A DNA stretch of 64,000 nucleotides, taken from assembly GCA_026004795.1 (NCBI GenBank), contig BPJV01000010.1, forward strand, positions 62,001 to 126,000, written 5' to 3'. The stretch comes from Pirellulaceae bacterium. Lineage in GTDB: Bacteria > Planctomycetota > Planctomycetia > Pirellulales > Pirellulaceae. Under the pieces are notes generated by a model. The model made no database searches, was not told the origin of the DNA, and was given only the letters and a program-made list of their open reading frames with translations. Positions 53,121 through 62,900 of this stretch are shown in pieces (the stretch's first letter is position 1; every line of letters starts with the position of its first letter). The translations under genes were made by a program, and so were the position numbers.

Positions 53121-54002
53121 GTGAACATGTTGTCGGTCGTGGTACTTGGAGCCGGAGCGGAAACCAACGCCGCACTTTGGTTAAGTCTGTTGTTGCTGAT
53201 CAGCCTATTCTACGGATGGCATTTATTCCTTCGCGGCCCATACTCGTTCGTTGAAGCGTGTCTGTATGTCCCCTGCTATCTGCTAGGGCGGATCCTGTGG
53301 AGAGTTACTTTCCTCAATACTCCGCCCGCTGAGATGAAATTGGGGGCAGTGCTAGCGGCGAATCACCGGAGTTCCGTCGACCCATTCTTCGTCCAATTGG
53401 CGGCCCAACGACGCGTGCATTGGATGGTGGCTAAGGAGTACTGCGATCATCCCCTGTTCGGTATCGTTTTGCGCGCGTTGCAAGTGATTCCGACCAACCG
53501 TTCTGGCGTCGACACGCGGGCCACCAAATCGGCAATTCGCCTGGTGCGTTCCGGTAGGCTCGTCGGCATGTTTCCCGAGGGACGGTTGAATCAGACTGCC
53601 GCGCCGCTGCTGCCGGTGCGCAGCGGCGCGGCTTTGGTGGCCATCAAAGCCGGCGCCCCGTTGATCCCGCTGTGGATTGAAGGAAGTCCCTTTCGTCGCG
53701 AGGTCTGGAGTCCCTTTTTTATGCCCGCCAACGTGCGCATCACCTTTGGACGCCCACTTTGGCCCTCGTCATCAGGCCATGGTGAAGTAGCGCACTCAGC
53801 CTCTAACGTCGGTGCTCCGGAAACGCACCACGTTGCCTCTGGGGAAGAAGCCAGGCAACTGGACCAACGAGCCGAGCAAGACGGGCCGCGCAGCAGCGAC
53901 AGCGACGAGGCAGATCGACTGACTCTCCTGTGGGCGCAGGAGGTATTGCGATTGGCTGGTAAACCCAATTATCCCGTGCAGCTCGCACGACGTAGGCGTT
54001 GA
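53121..54002 (+). CDS. plsC: 1-acyl-sn-glycerol-3-phosphate acyltransferase (PlsC-like)
   Basis: A membrane-bound acyltransferase of the PlsC family, forming phosphatidic acid. An N-terminal helix (LWLSLLLLISLFYGWHLFL) anchors it. Motif I is NHRSSVDPFF (H82, D87), motif II is around IPTNRSGVD (about 123), motif III is MFPEGRLN (150-157), and motif IV PLIPLWIEG. After the domain there is an unusual charged, low-complexity insert (about residues 215-265, with HHVASGEEARQLDQRAEQDG) and a short end. GTG 53121 with AAGGA upstream is favoured; an ATG two codons later is an alternative. Confidence 0.87.
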   Translation: MNMLSVVVLGAGAETNAALWLSLLLLISLFYGWHLFLRGPYSFVEACLYVPCYLLGRILWRVTFLNTPPAEMKLGAVLAANHRSSVDPFFVQLAAQRRVHWMVAKEYCDHPLFGIVLRALQVIPTNRSGVDTRATKSAIRLVRSGRLVGMFPEGRLNQTAAPLLPVRSGAALVAIKAGAPLIPLWIEGSPFRREVWSPFFMPANVRITFGRPLWPSSSGHGEVAHSASNVGAPETHHVASGEEARQLDQRAEQDGPRSSDSDEADRLTLLWAQEVLRLAGKPNYPVQLARRRR

Positions 54003-54459
54003 CGATGCGTAGCGTTCGCCAGATGCGTAGCCTCAGCCCGTTGTAACGAGCAACCGGCAACCATCGCCGCTCGTCTGCCCTGGCCAACAAACCCATCGTC
54101 GATCCGTAGGGGCAGAGGGGCGTGGTGGTGTGGCGTGGTTTCCCCACGATGTGCGGCGCTCGCCCCTGCCGGCGAGAATTGCTCCTGTGAAACGCATTGT
54201 CAGTCCCCGCATTTACTAATCCCTGAGGCGCCACGTCATGCTCGGTCCGACGTCAACGCCAATCGACTGCCGACATCGTGCTGCCATGATCTGAACGGAG
54301 ACCGCTGCGGATGGCGGGCGATAACCACGGCGGTGCGGTGGTCGGCAGGGTCGGCATGCCGCGGCCAGGCGCGCCGACCGCGTTCCCTGGTAACTGCTAC
54401 AATGATGTCAGGCTGCCCCGTCGTGCCGTGAAGCCGTTGAAATGAAGGAGGCTAAGTCC
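54003..54459. other. Intergenic stretch upstream of the Tat-signal protein
   Basis: About 460 bases with no gene supported. AAGGAGG at 54445-54451 is the ribosome site for the following gene. Confidence 0.4.
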
Positions 54460-55989
54460 ATGAACTTCCGCATGCCTACATCGCGTCGCCAATTCGTCCG
54501 CCTGGGTACGCTTGGTGCTGCCTGGGCCACCGAGCAGATGGCATGGTTGCGCCATCTTCCCTCTGTGCGGGCCGAGGAAATGCAGCTGCCGGCCGACGCC
54601 GTTCGATTTTCCGAGGATATCGAGCCGTTGGTGCGGTTGCTCGAGCAGACGCCTCGAGCCCAGGTAGTAACGGAATTTGCAGAACGAGTGCGCCGCGGGA
54701 CGAGCTATCGGGAGGTCCTGACAGCTTTGTTTCTAGCGGGAATTCGCAACGTCCAGCCCCGTCCCAGTGTCGGGTTCAAGTTTCATGCGGTCCTGGTCGT
54801 CAACTCGGCTCACCTGGCGAGCTTGGCCGCGCCAGAAGCGGAACGGTGGCTGCCCATCTTTTGGGCTCTGGATTACTTCAAATCTTCCCAAGCGCGGGAT
54901 GTGGAAGAGGGAGATTGGACGATGCGTGCGGTGAAGGAAAGTTCGATTCCTGCTCCGCATCGCGCACGGGAAGCATTTCAACAAGCAATGGAGGCATGGG
55001 ATGTCGAGGCGGCGGATGCGGCAGTCGTGGGGCTATGTCGGGCAGCAGGCGCGGATGAGGTCTTCGACATCCTGGCCCATTACGGATGCCGTGATTTTCG
55101 CAGTATCGGCCACAAAGCGATCTATGTCGCCAATGGCTTTCGCACCCTCCAGTGCATCGGGTGGCGATTTGCGGAGCCCGTGTTGCGGTCACTTACCTAC
55201 GCGTTGCTGAATCATACCGGCGAACCCAACCCCGCCCAGAGCGATTTGCCGGCCGACCGTGCTTGGCGGGTGACGCAGGAACAGATCGTCGACTTAGAGG
55301 GAAAATGGCAAGCGGGACCCGCCGACCGTGCGGCAGTGGTGGATTTGCTGGACGTATTTCGCAGTGGTTCTCCAGAAGAAGCCGTCGGTGCGGTCGCTGA
55401 GACCCTGCGCCAAGGCGGCTCGACGCAAACGGTTAGCGATGCGCTGTTCTTGGCTGCGGCTGAGATGTTGCCACAGCAGCCGGGAATCGTATCGCTTCAT
55501 GCGGCGACGACGACCAATGCATTGCAATATGCCTTCCGGACGGCATTTCGTCCACGAACGCGACTGGAGCTCCTGCTCCAGAATGCCGCTTTCATGCCTC
55601 ATTTCCGTCAATCGATGCACGGCCGAGGCAAGGTGCGCAACGTCCGCCTGGAAATTGAACCGTCGCTAGAGCCGATGGATCGCGAAGTGCAAGTCGCCGA
55701 GATTTTTGATTTGATGAGCCAGAGCCGTGATGAGGCCGCACTCCGCACGCGCCGCTTCCTGCGCGGAGGTGGGCGCGCTGAGGAGCTGATCGACATGGCG
55801 CGGCGATTGGTCTTTGCTAAGGGGAATGACGCCCACGACTACAAGTTCAGCGCTGCGGTGCTAGAGGATTTCTACAGCGTGTCGCCCCAATACCGTGATG
55901 CCTATTTGGGAAGTGCCACCTTTTTGCTGCCTGCTGCTGCCGCTCCCGATAATGGCTTGGTCCACCAGATTCAGCAAGCGCTATCGTGA
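54460..55989 (+). CDS. Tat-exported protein of unknown function
   Basis: 509 residues from ATG 54460, which has AAGGAGG 8 bases upstream. The N-terminus holds a twin-arginine signal: TSRRQFVRLGTLGAAWATEQM. The mature protein is helical and Ala/Arg-rich, with possible repeats (AADAAVVGLCRAAGADEVFDILAHYGCRDFRSIGHKAIYVANG, HAATTTNALQYAFRTAF). I see no catalytic motif that I can name. This looks like a planctomycete-specific family exported folded, perhaps with a cofactor. It stands alone, converging on the zinc-ribbon membrane protein. Confidence 0.75.
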   Translation: MNFRMPTSRRQFVRLGTLGAAWATEQMAWLRHLPSVRAEEMQLPADAVRFSEDIEPLVRLLEQTPRAQVVTEFAERVRRGTSYREVLTALFLAGIRNVQPRPSVGFKFHAVLVVNSAHLASLAAPEAERWLPIFWALDYFKSSQARDVEEGDWTMRAVKESSIPAPHRAREAFQQAMEAWDVEAADAAVVGLCRAAGADEVFDILAHYGCRDFRSIGHKAIYVANGFRTLQCIGWRFAEPVLRSLTYALLNHTGEPNPAQSDLPADRAWRVTQEQIVDLEGKWQAGPADRAAVVDLLDVFRSGSPEEAVGAVAETLRQGGSTQTVSDALFLAAAEMLPQQPGIVSLHAATTTNALQYAFRTAFRPRTRLELLLQNAAFMPHFRQSMHGRGKVRNVRLEIEPSLEPMDREVQVAEIFDLMSQSRDEAALRTRRFLRGGGRAEELIDMARRLVFAKGNDAHDYKFSAAVLEDFYSVSPQYRDAYLGSATFLLPAAAAPDNGLVHQIQQALS

Positions 55990-56051
55990 TGACTTCTTCA
56001 TCATGATGAAATGGGGGCCACGAGGGGAGGAAACAATGGCGACCTGCCCCA

Positions 56052-56966
56052 TCAGCCAGGCAAGCGTAGCTGTCCCGAGATGCCAAGGTAAAGGACTGCC
56101 CACATCATGCTCAACAGAGGAATGGCAAACAGCGTGCCCACGCCACATGCCAAGATTCCGGCAATGGTAATTCCCACCGAAGCCACGACCAGGATGATCG
56201 TCGTACCCACGTTGGGTTTGGCGAGTGTTTGGGCAATCTGGAAAGACTCTATCGCCGTCGACTTGCCATCCACGACCAAATAATAGGCTGGCCAGTAGAG
56301 CAGGGCGACGATCATACCGGGAATGATGCACAGCGCGGTGCCGACGGCAACTGCGATACCATAGAGGATGGAAACCACTAACGTTGGTAAGAAACGGTCG
56401 CCGCCAGCGAACAGGTCGCCGATCTGAGCAGACTGTCCCCGTAACAAACGCAGATTGATTTGCGCTTGTCCGATTCCCAAATAAACCCCAACTAGCGTAC
56501 TGAGGATCCTGAGGCCCGCGTTGATCAAGTCAATGGTCATTTCTAGCTCGGCATTTCCCCGCTCCGCCACCACATCGAGCATTACGGCGACCCCAGAGAA
56601 GAGCATGTTTACCACGCCTACGATCAAGGTGACTCCCACCAGCAACCCAAGGTTGGCCTTCCAAATGTCCCATGCGACAGTCAATACCGCTCCTGGATCG
56701 ACGGCAGTAGGAACGATTTTCCCCTGTACTCCGACTGGCTTGACGGAACCAACCTCACTCGGGGCAGCATAAGGATTGGTGGAGGCAGGTGCCCCACCAC
56801 TGGCGTGCCATTGGGAAGCCTCCGGTACCGCGTCCCCCACTTCCCAATCGCCTGCAGGAACATCTACCAGCGATCCGCATGCGGGACATTGGGCTTTCTT
56901 CCCTGCCGCTTCGTCAGGAACTCGCAGCCGCTTCTCACATGACGGACAGGGGAAATCGATGGGCAT
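56052..56966 (-). CDS. Zinc-ribbon membrane protein
   Basis: 304 residues. An N-terminal zinc ribbon has two CPxC knuckles (C7, C10, C27, C30: PCPSCEKRLRVPDE and AQCPACGSLVDVP). A Pro/Ala/Ser linker follows, then about five or six transmembrane helices (LGLLVGVTLIVGVVNMLFSGVAVML, LVVSILYGIAVAVGTALCIIPGMIVALLYWPAYYLVV, TTIILVVASVGITIAGILAC). The membrane part resembles DUF975-like integral membrane proteins. The function is unknown; such ribbon-membrane fusions are frequent in planctomycetes. Confidence 0.75.
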   Translation of the reverse strand: MPIDFPCPSCEKRLRVPDEAAGKKAQCPACGSLVDVPAGDWEVGDAVPEASQWHASGGAPASTNPYAAPSEVGSVKPVGVQGKIVPTAVDPGAVLTVAWDIWKANLGLLVGVTLIVGVVNMLFSGVAVMLDVVAERGNAELEMTIDLINAGLRILSTLVGVYLGIGQAQINLRLLRGQSAQIGDLFAGGDRFLPTLVVSILYGIAVAVGTALCIIPGMIVALLYWPAYYLVVDGKSTAIESFQIAQTLAKPNVGTTIILVVASVGITIAGILACGVGTLFAIPLLSMMWAVLYLGISGQLRLPG

Positions 56967-57461
56967 GGATCATCCTTTCGCCAACATGCGGTGTCTGAAG
57001 ACATGGCCAGGCTTCGCCCCATGGCTACCTGCCGCCCCCCGTCGAACCTGGTGGAAAAAGCGGGCGGAACGCGGCGGTTACCTTTCGGTGAACGCGTCTG
57101 CGAACAAGGTCTAGTGGCCGTTTGAAGGCGTCATTATTGCAGTATCGTGTCGCCCACTGCAACATGGGCCACGCATTCGCTCAGGGGGGGGAATGATTAC
57201 CTTTTCCGGAGCATCAGAACAAGAATTGGCTGACAAATGGGTTCTCGGCAGGTCCGGTCGTCAGGGGGCCCGCCGACAGTGCACAACACCAAGTAGCGAT
57301 AGCCCGCACCACAACGTTAGCAAGGGAAGAGCGACGTCACATGGGGCAACCATCCGAGCAGGCCTGCCTCGGGGCAACGCGTTGGCCCCGCCTCCGCAAG
57401 GAAAAACGCGGTGCCACCAAGCGATGGCTGAATCACTGAGGAACGCTGAGGGGATATGCAC
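56967..57461. other. Intergenic stretch between zinc-ribbon gene and fliW
   Basis: About 495 bases with no supported gene; a 90-codon plus-strand frame at 57193-57465 lacks motifs and overlaps the fliW end. Confidence 0.4.
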
Positions 57462-57905
57462 CTAAGCGGCCATGCGGAAGGTGCGGGCGGTCGATTGAGT
57501 CAGCGGTAGCGCTAGCGGCAAATTGTCCTCGGAGACAATTTGCGCGCCGAGGCGACGAGTAGCATTGATGACGATCGGACTACGCAGATTGAGTGTCAGG
57601 GTATGTCCCGATTTGCTGACGATGGCCAAGATGAAGATCTGGTCACTGCTGCGAATTGCCAGGCTCGTCAATTGTCGTTCGGAAACGCTGACTTTGTAAT
57701 CGGGGACGATTCGACGTGGGCTGACCAAAGGCAACGCCACTTGGGGACGCGTGACCGACTGCAGCCATGCGACCTGCGAAGCTTCGCTGTCCGGTATAAG
57801 GATCCAACTGCGACTGGATTCGAAGCCGATCAACCCATGGGGAAAGGTAATCACTGCGTCGTCGTCCGCTTCGATGATGCCGAAACGTGAAGATTCGACC
57901 CGCAT
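57462..57905 (-). CDS. fliW: Flagellar assembly factor FliW
   Basis: FliW binds CsrA and, in flagellated bacteria, flagellin, relieving CsrA repression. Diagnostic parts: FGIIEADDDAVITFPHGLIGFE, WLQSVTRPQVALPLVSPR (the FLQS.-x-P-x-LAF type core) and LTLNLRSPIVINATRRLGAQIV (NLxAPIxIN type). ATG 57905 has GGAGGGGGAGAA just upstream and gives 147 residues, normal for FliW; the frame extends to 57977 but that part is not conserved-looking. The matching csrA is at 27080 in this window, so the regulatory pair is separated by 30 kb. No flagellar genes are close by. Confidence 0.93.
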   Translation of the reverse strand: MRVESSRFGIIEADDDAVITFPHGLIGFESSRSWILIPDSEASQVAWLQSVTRPQVALPLVSPRRIVPDYKVSVSERQLTSLAIRSSDQIFILAIVSKSGHTLTLNLRSPIVINATRRLGAQIVSEDNLPLALPLTQSTARTFRMAA

Positions 57906-58192
57906 TTCTCCCCCTCCATGCAACGTACAAGAAAATCGGCCAGGAATCCGGCTCCATCTAATCCCTCTTATCGGCATCAGCCTTCACGCAGATAATACCG
58001 AACAAGTAAACTCGATCTCGAAAATCGATTTCCCCGCTGTTCCCCCGCTTTCATTGCTAGCACGGGTGGAACTCGCGATTGACACGCTCCCGAATCGTTT
58101 GGTTAGAATCCCCCGACGCTGCAGGATCAGGTGGCATTCGGACATGGATGGATGAAAGCTGGCAGCGATTCGCATGGCATGGAGGCTTTGAA

Positions 58193-59344
58193 ATGACGGC
58201 AATGCCCAATCCCCGTGACTCCCGATTGACCGCTCCGGCGGCGCCACCATACCAGGAATTGGTTGGCCGGCGTGGTGGAGAGGATCGACGAAACGCCGCG
58301 GCAACTGAGGAGAGTTGGTTGGTGCGAGCCAAAGAGATCATCGAGCACGAGGCATCGGCTGTTCGATCGCTGGTGGGCTTGCTCGACCATCAGTTTACGC
58401 AAGCGGTAGAAATGCTGCTGGAGTGTCGCGGCAAGGTAGTGGTCACGGGAATCGGGAAGGCCGGGATTGTCGGTCAGAAGTTCGCGGCGTCGCTCTCGTC
58501 GACAGGCACACCAAGCCATTTCCTCCATCCGGCGGAGGCCGTTCATGGGGACCTTGGGTGCGTGCAGCCATCGGACGTGATCGTGGTTCTTTCCTACAGT
58601 GGCGAGACGGCCGAGGTCAATCGACTGCTGCCCTATTTGCAACGCGCCACCAGCGGAATTGTTGCCATCACCGCCACCGGCCACAGTACGCTCTCGCGAG
58701 CTGCGAATGCAACCATTTGTTTAGGGAGTCACGCGGAAGCGGGGAGGTTGGGCCTGGCTCCGACCACGTCGACGATGTTGATGCTGGCCATATGCGATGC
58801 GCTGGCATTGATCGTCAGTGAGAGACGCGAATTCACGGAACAGCAATTTGCCGTGTTTCATCCCGCCGGCAGTCTCGGACGCCGACTGGCTCCCGTACTG
58901 GACGTCATGCGGCCACTGGACCAGTGCCGTGTTGCCACGCAGGATAAAACCGTGCGGGAGGTGTTGGTCAGCGTCAGTCGCCCGGGGCGCCGCACCGGGT
59001 GCATCATGATCGTCGATTCAGCGCGGCATCTGGTCGGTTTGTTCACCGACAGCGATTTGGCTCGACTACTGGAGCGTGCTGGCGATCTCGATCAACCGAT
59101 TACCACCGTGATGACTCACCGGTTCCTGACCATTGACCATCGTGCGGGCATGCCCGAGGCAGTCGCCATTATGCGGGAGAAGAAAATCAGCGAGTTGCCG
59201 GTGGTTGACGCCGAAGGATGTCCCGTGGGTTTGTTGGACATTACCGATCTGGTGGGCCTTTTGGCCGAGGAGTCGGCGGCTGAGGATATCGACCAGCCAC
59301 CGGCGATTATTTATCCCATCGCCCAATCGCGGCGCCGCAGATGA
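58193..59344 (+). CDS. kdsD: D-arabinose 5-phosphate isomerase (KpsF/GutQ type)
   Basis: Converts ribulose 5-phosphate to arabinose 5-phosphate, the first committed step to Kdo. The SIS domain is VVVTGIGKAGIVGQKFAASLSSTGTPSHFLHPAEAVHGDLG, with VVLSYSGETAEVNRLL and APTTSTMLMLAICDALAL. Two CBS domains follow (MRPLDQCRVATQDKTVREVL and VMTHRFLTIDHRAGMPEAVAIMREKKISELPVVD). TGGAGG lies 7 bases upstream of ATG 58193. There is a 35-residue N-terminal extension before the usual start of the isomerase. kdsC follows after 50 bases, which supports the Kdo role. Confidence 0.93.
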   Translation: MTAMPNPRDSRLTAPAAPPYQELVGRRGGEDRRNAAATEESWLVRAKEIIEHEASAVRSLVGLLDHQFTQAVEMLLECRGKVVVTGIGKAGIVGQKFAASLSSTGTPSHFLHPAEAVHGDLGCVQPSDVIVVLSYSGETAEVNRLLPYLQRATSGIVAITATGHSTLSRAANATICLGSHAEAGRLGLAPTTSTMLMLAICDALALIVSERREFTEQQFAVFHPAGSLGRRLAPVLDVMRPLDQCRVATQDKTVREVLVSVSRPGRRTGCIMIVDSARHLVGLFTDSDLARLLERAGDLDQPITTVMTHRFLTIDHRAGMPEAVAIMREKKISELPVVDAEGCPVGLLDITDLVGLLAEESAAEDIDQPPAIIYPIAQSRRRR

Positions 59345-59394
59345 TGTGCGGTCGGGGAGGAAGGCATGTACGCAACTAGCAAGGGGAAAAATCG

Positions 59395-59958
59395 GTGAAC
59401 GACCAGGAAGTCGGTGGCCCGGGGGATGCAGAGCAGCTGCGCCGTGCGGCGCGAATCCGGTACATCCTGTGCGATGTCGATGGGGTACTCACCGACGGCC
59501 GCCTTCAGTGGACCGAAGACGGAAAAGAACTCAAGTCGTTCCATGTGCGCGACGGCTTGGGGATCAAGCTGTGGCAAGGCGCGGGCCACGGCTTCGGCAT
59601 CCTGACGGCCAGATCTTCGCCGATCGTCACCCGTCGAGCCGCTGAGCTGGGCATCGCCATGGTCCGGCAAGGATGTGAAGAAAAACTGCCGGCTGCGCAG
59701 GAGATTGTGGCCACTTTATCGCTTACCCCTCAACACGTCTGCTACATCGGCGACGATTTGCCAGATATTCCCGTGATGCGGTGGGTGGGGCTGGCAGTCA
59801 CCGTCGCCGATGGTGCGGATGAGGCGAAACGTGCCGCACACTGGATAACGCAGCGGGCTGGGGGCTGCGGTGCAGTGCGCGAAGCCATCGAATGGTTGCT
59901 GACGGTTCAGGGACGGTGGCCAGAACTCCTTCCGCCGCAGGGGAGCAGAGTCGAGTGA
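59395..59958 (+). CDS. kdsC: 3-deoxy-D-manno-octulosonate 8-phosphate phosphatase
   Basis: HAD-family phosphatase releasing Kdo from Kdo-8-phosphate. Catalytic loop IRYILCDVDGVLTDGRL (D27, D29), FHVRDGLGIKLWQGAGHGFGILTARSSPIV (motif II Thr/Ser), EEKLPAAQEIVA (Lys), and YIGDDLPDIPVMRWVG (third acidic motif) are all present. It lacks the large cap, as KdsC does, and would form tetramers. GTG 59395 with AAGGGG upstream is the start. The stop overlaps the next GTG by four bases (GTGA), so the three genes kdsD-kdsC-LptC-like are coupled. Confidence 0.95.
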   Translation: MNDQEVGGPGDAEQLRRAARIRYILCDVDGVLTDGRLQWTEDGKELKSFHVRDGLGIKLWQGAGHGFGILTARSSPIVTRRAAELGIAMVRQGCEEKLPAAQEIVATLSLTPQHVCYIGDDLPDIPVMRWVGLAVTVADGADEAKRAAHWITQRAGGCGAVREAIEWLLTVQGRWPELLPPQGSRVE

Positions 59959-62900
59959 AGCAGTTCGCCACGCGATACCTACGCGCACTGATGGCCGTCA
60001 CTACGCTGATGCTACTTTGCTGGTTGGGCACCAGCCCCTGGATGAACGTGCCCTCGCCCACCATCGATCTTCCCCCGGAGGCTCTCGGCGAGATCATGCC
60101 TGAGGGACGGTGGCATCACCTATTTCCTCCCGGGGCATGGCAGCGTGCCAATCCCAAAATGATCCTGACCTCGCGCGGCGTGCTACTAGCCCAGAAGTGG
60201 GAACAAATCGACGCGCAAACTTGGCAATTACAGCCGCTGACCATCGTGATGCCGGTGGCTTCCATAGGGCGCGAGGCATTGCAACGGCGACAGTTCGAAA
60301 AGCTATCCAGCGACCAGGTGTGGGTGATTACCGCATCGGACGGAGCCACGATTCACTTTGATGAACCGCTGGATCTGACCTCGCCCCGCTTACCGCGCGT
60401 CACCCATGGGGCGCTAGGGGGAGCGGTCGAAGTGTCGCGACGGGCCAAGGATCCTGGAAAGCAGTGGACCATCCGGACTCGTGAGGTGGTCATCGACGAG
60501 GGGCAACTGAGCACACAACACGAAGTGACCATTCAATGGGGTGACAGTCGAATTGTTGGCCGCGACATGAGGCTAACCATCCACAGTCACCAACCGCATG
60601 GTTCCACTCACGATCGCCCGTGGGGACCGTTGGATGCGTTGGAGTTGTATCATATTGAACAAGCGGAAATCGCCTTGCCTCCTGGTGGACTATTCGCCGA
60701 TTGGAGCGTGGACGATGCACCAACCACTTCCCCGTGGCGTTCTGCACCGGCGCGACTCTACCTGACCGCCGGCGGACGATTCGCTTTCGATTTCAATCAG
60801 TCCGTAGTTCGCCTACGGCACGGCGTGCGCGTGGATCATGTGGTACAGGGGCTCCCCGCCGATGTATTCGAGTGCCACGAATTGATGCTCAAGGTCGTTC
60901 CCCAGCATGCTCGTCCTTCCCAACCAACTGGAAGCATCGCCGGTCAGTTGGGAGATGTGGTCGTAGAACGCATCGAGGCGGTAGGGTCCGAGGCGATCGG
61001 CGCCTTGGCAGCAGAGACTCCCGTATCCCTCGCCGCGCCGACGCTCCAGGCCACGTTGCGGGCCAAGCGATTGATTCTGGATTTGCGTCAACAGCGTCTC
61101 GACTTGAACGGCAGCCTCGGTGACGGCGCCGCCCCTGGCCTGGTCGAGATTCAGTATCAGGGGCATCATATCCAGGCGCCCCGTGTCGAGTACCAAGCTG
61201 CCGCCCCGGATGCCTCGGGCCGGTGGGAACACCTCGGTTGGCTGGTCGCCGTCGGCGCTGGCCGCATCGACTCGGTGACCCAACAACTCGGGGCAACCAC
61301 CATCGAGTGGGCTCACCAACTCCGAATGGCACCGTTGGAGACAGAGGAGAGGCAGTGGATAGAGTTGACGGGAAAATGCCGCGCCAGCCAACGTTCGCCC
61401 GAGGGCGTGCGTTCGTTGCAGGGTGAACGGATCGAGCTATGGTTGGAACGCGTCGCTTCCTCCTTGCCCGCCACGCCAACGGGATCGCCGGTGGACCGTC
61501 CCCGCGGCGAGGTAAGCTATCGTCCGGCACGAATGCTGGTCACTGGAGATGCCATTCTCAGCGACCCTCGACTCATCACGCGTGTTGATGAACTCGAGAT
61601 CTTGGCCACTTATCCGGCACCATCTGCAGCCCCGCATGCGACGACTCCAGACCTGGTCGGCCCTCCGGTTCGCCCGCCAACCACCTTGCCAGCACCGTCT
61701 ACCGCCGGTCAGTTGGCCAGCCAGGTCGTCCTCGGTCCCCCCGCCACCTCCGGACCGCAAGCACCGCTGATGCTTACCGGCCAGACGTTGGTGGTGCGGG
61801 CCATCGGCAGCGAAGGTAGTTACCGGTTGGAGGACATGCAATTGGAAGGTCCGCTACGCGCCTGGCAGGAATCCTCCGATCCGTTCACATGGCACGTCGA
61901 TGGTCAGCGCATCAAGATGCGCGAGCTAGCTACGGGCCAGTTCGAAGTTTCCCTGTACGGCAATCCTGCGCGAATCGTCTACGGGGACGGTTATGTCGCC
62001 AGCTCCGCGATGCACTACGAACATCCTGCGGGGCGGATATCCATCGATCGTCCCGGTGAGCTGCTGATTCCCTCTCACCTGTTGCCGACGTCCCCCACCG
62101 CCGCTGCGGCGCCGTCCGGAGGGCCCGTGGCATCCGTCTCCTCGCCCAGGACGACGGCCGTGGGCATGCAATGGCTCAAGCAACCTCGCTGCATCTGGCA
62201 ACAAGGACTCGAGTACGATGGTCGACAGCTACGTTTGTCCGGCGAGGTGCAGACGCAAGGTTCCTTTCGCACGGAGATGGATAGCTTATGGTCTATCCTA
62301 CAGCGGAGCGATACGCTGACCTTGGACCTGGTTACCGACCATCCAGCGGCAACGGTATCGCTATCCCAAGGCAAGATTGAACGCGTCGTATGGTCGGGGA
62401 ACGTGCAATGGCGAGCATCCCAGCTGGATCGCTACGGCGGAAAGCTTCGCCGTGATCAATTGGATGTTCCCGAGGCAACCTTTGTGGTACCAGAGCAACG
62501 CCTGCTGGCCAACGGACCAGGGATCATTCGCTCGCGATTCGTCGCTACGGGGCAATCCGATGAGGCGCAACAACTGCGGGGAGCCAACCTCCGATTCCAA
62601 CATCAACTGACGATGTTTCTCGACCCGCGTCGTGCCATCTTCGACGGCAAGGTCGAGCTGCTCATCGGCACGATTTCCGACTGGGAAGAGGACATCGAGC
62701 AAGCGACAGCACGTCATCTGCGCCCCGGCGATCTGTTGTTGACCGGCGATCAGCTACAGGTTTACGACCTGGCGACGCTCGGGCCAGCGCCGCACACGGC
62801 TGATCGAACCTCGACCGGATCGTGGGAATGCGTGGTTACGGGAAAAGTCGCCTTCGCTGGAACTACCTTGACGAGTAGATTTCGTGGCACCGCTGCACGC

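Noticed and set aside
57193-57465. 90-codon plus-strand frame before fliW
   Set aside because: No motif, no ribosome site, overlaps the fliW end in antisense.
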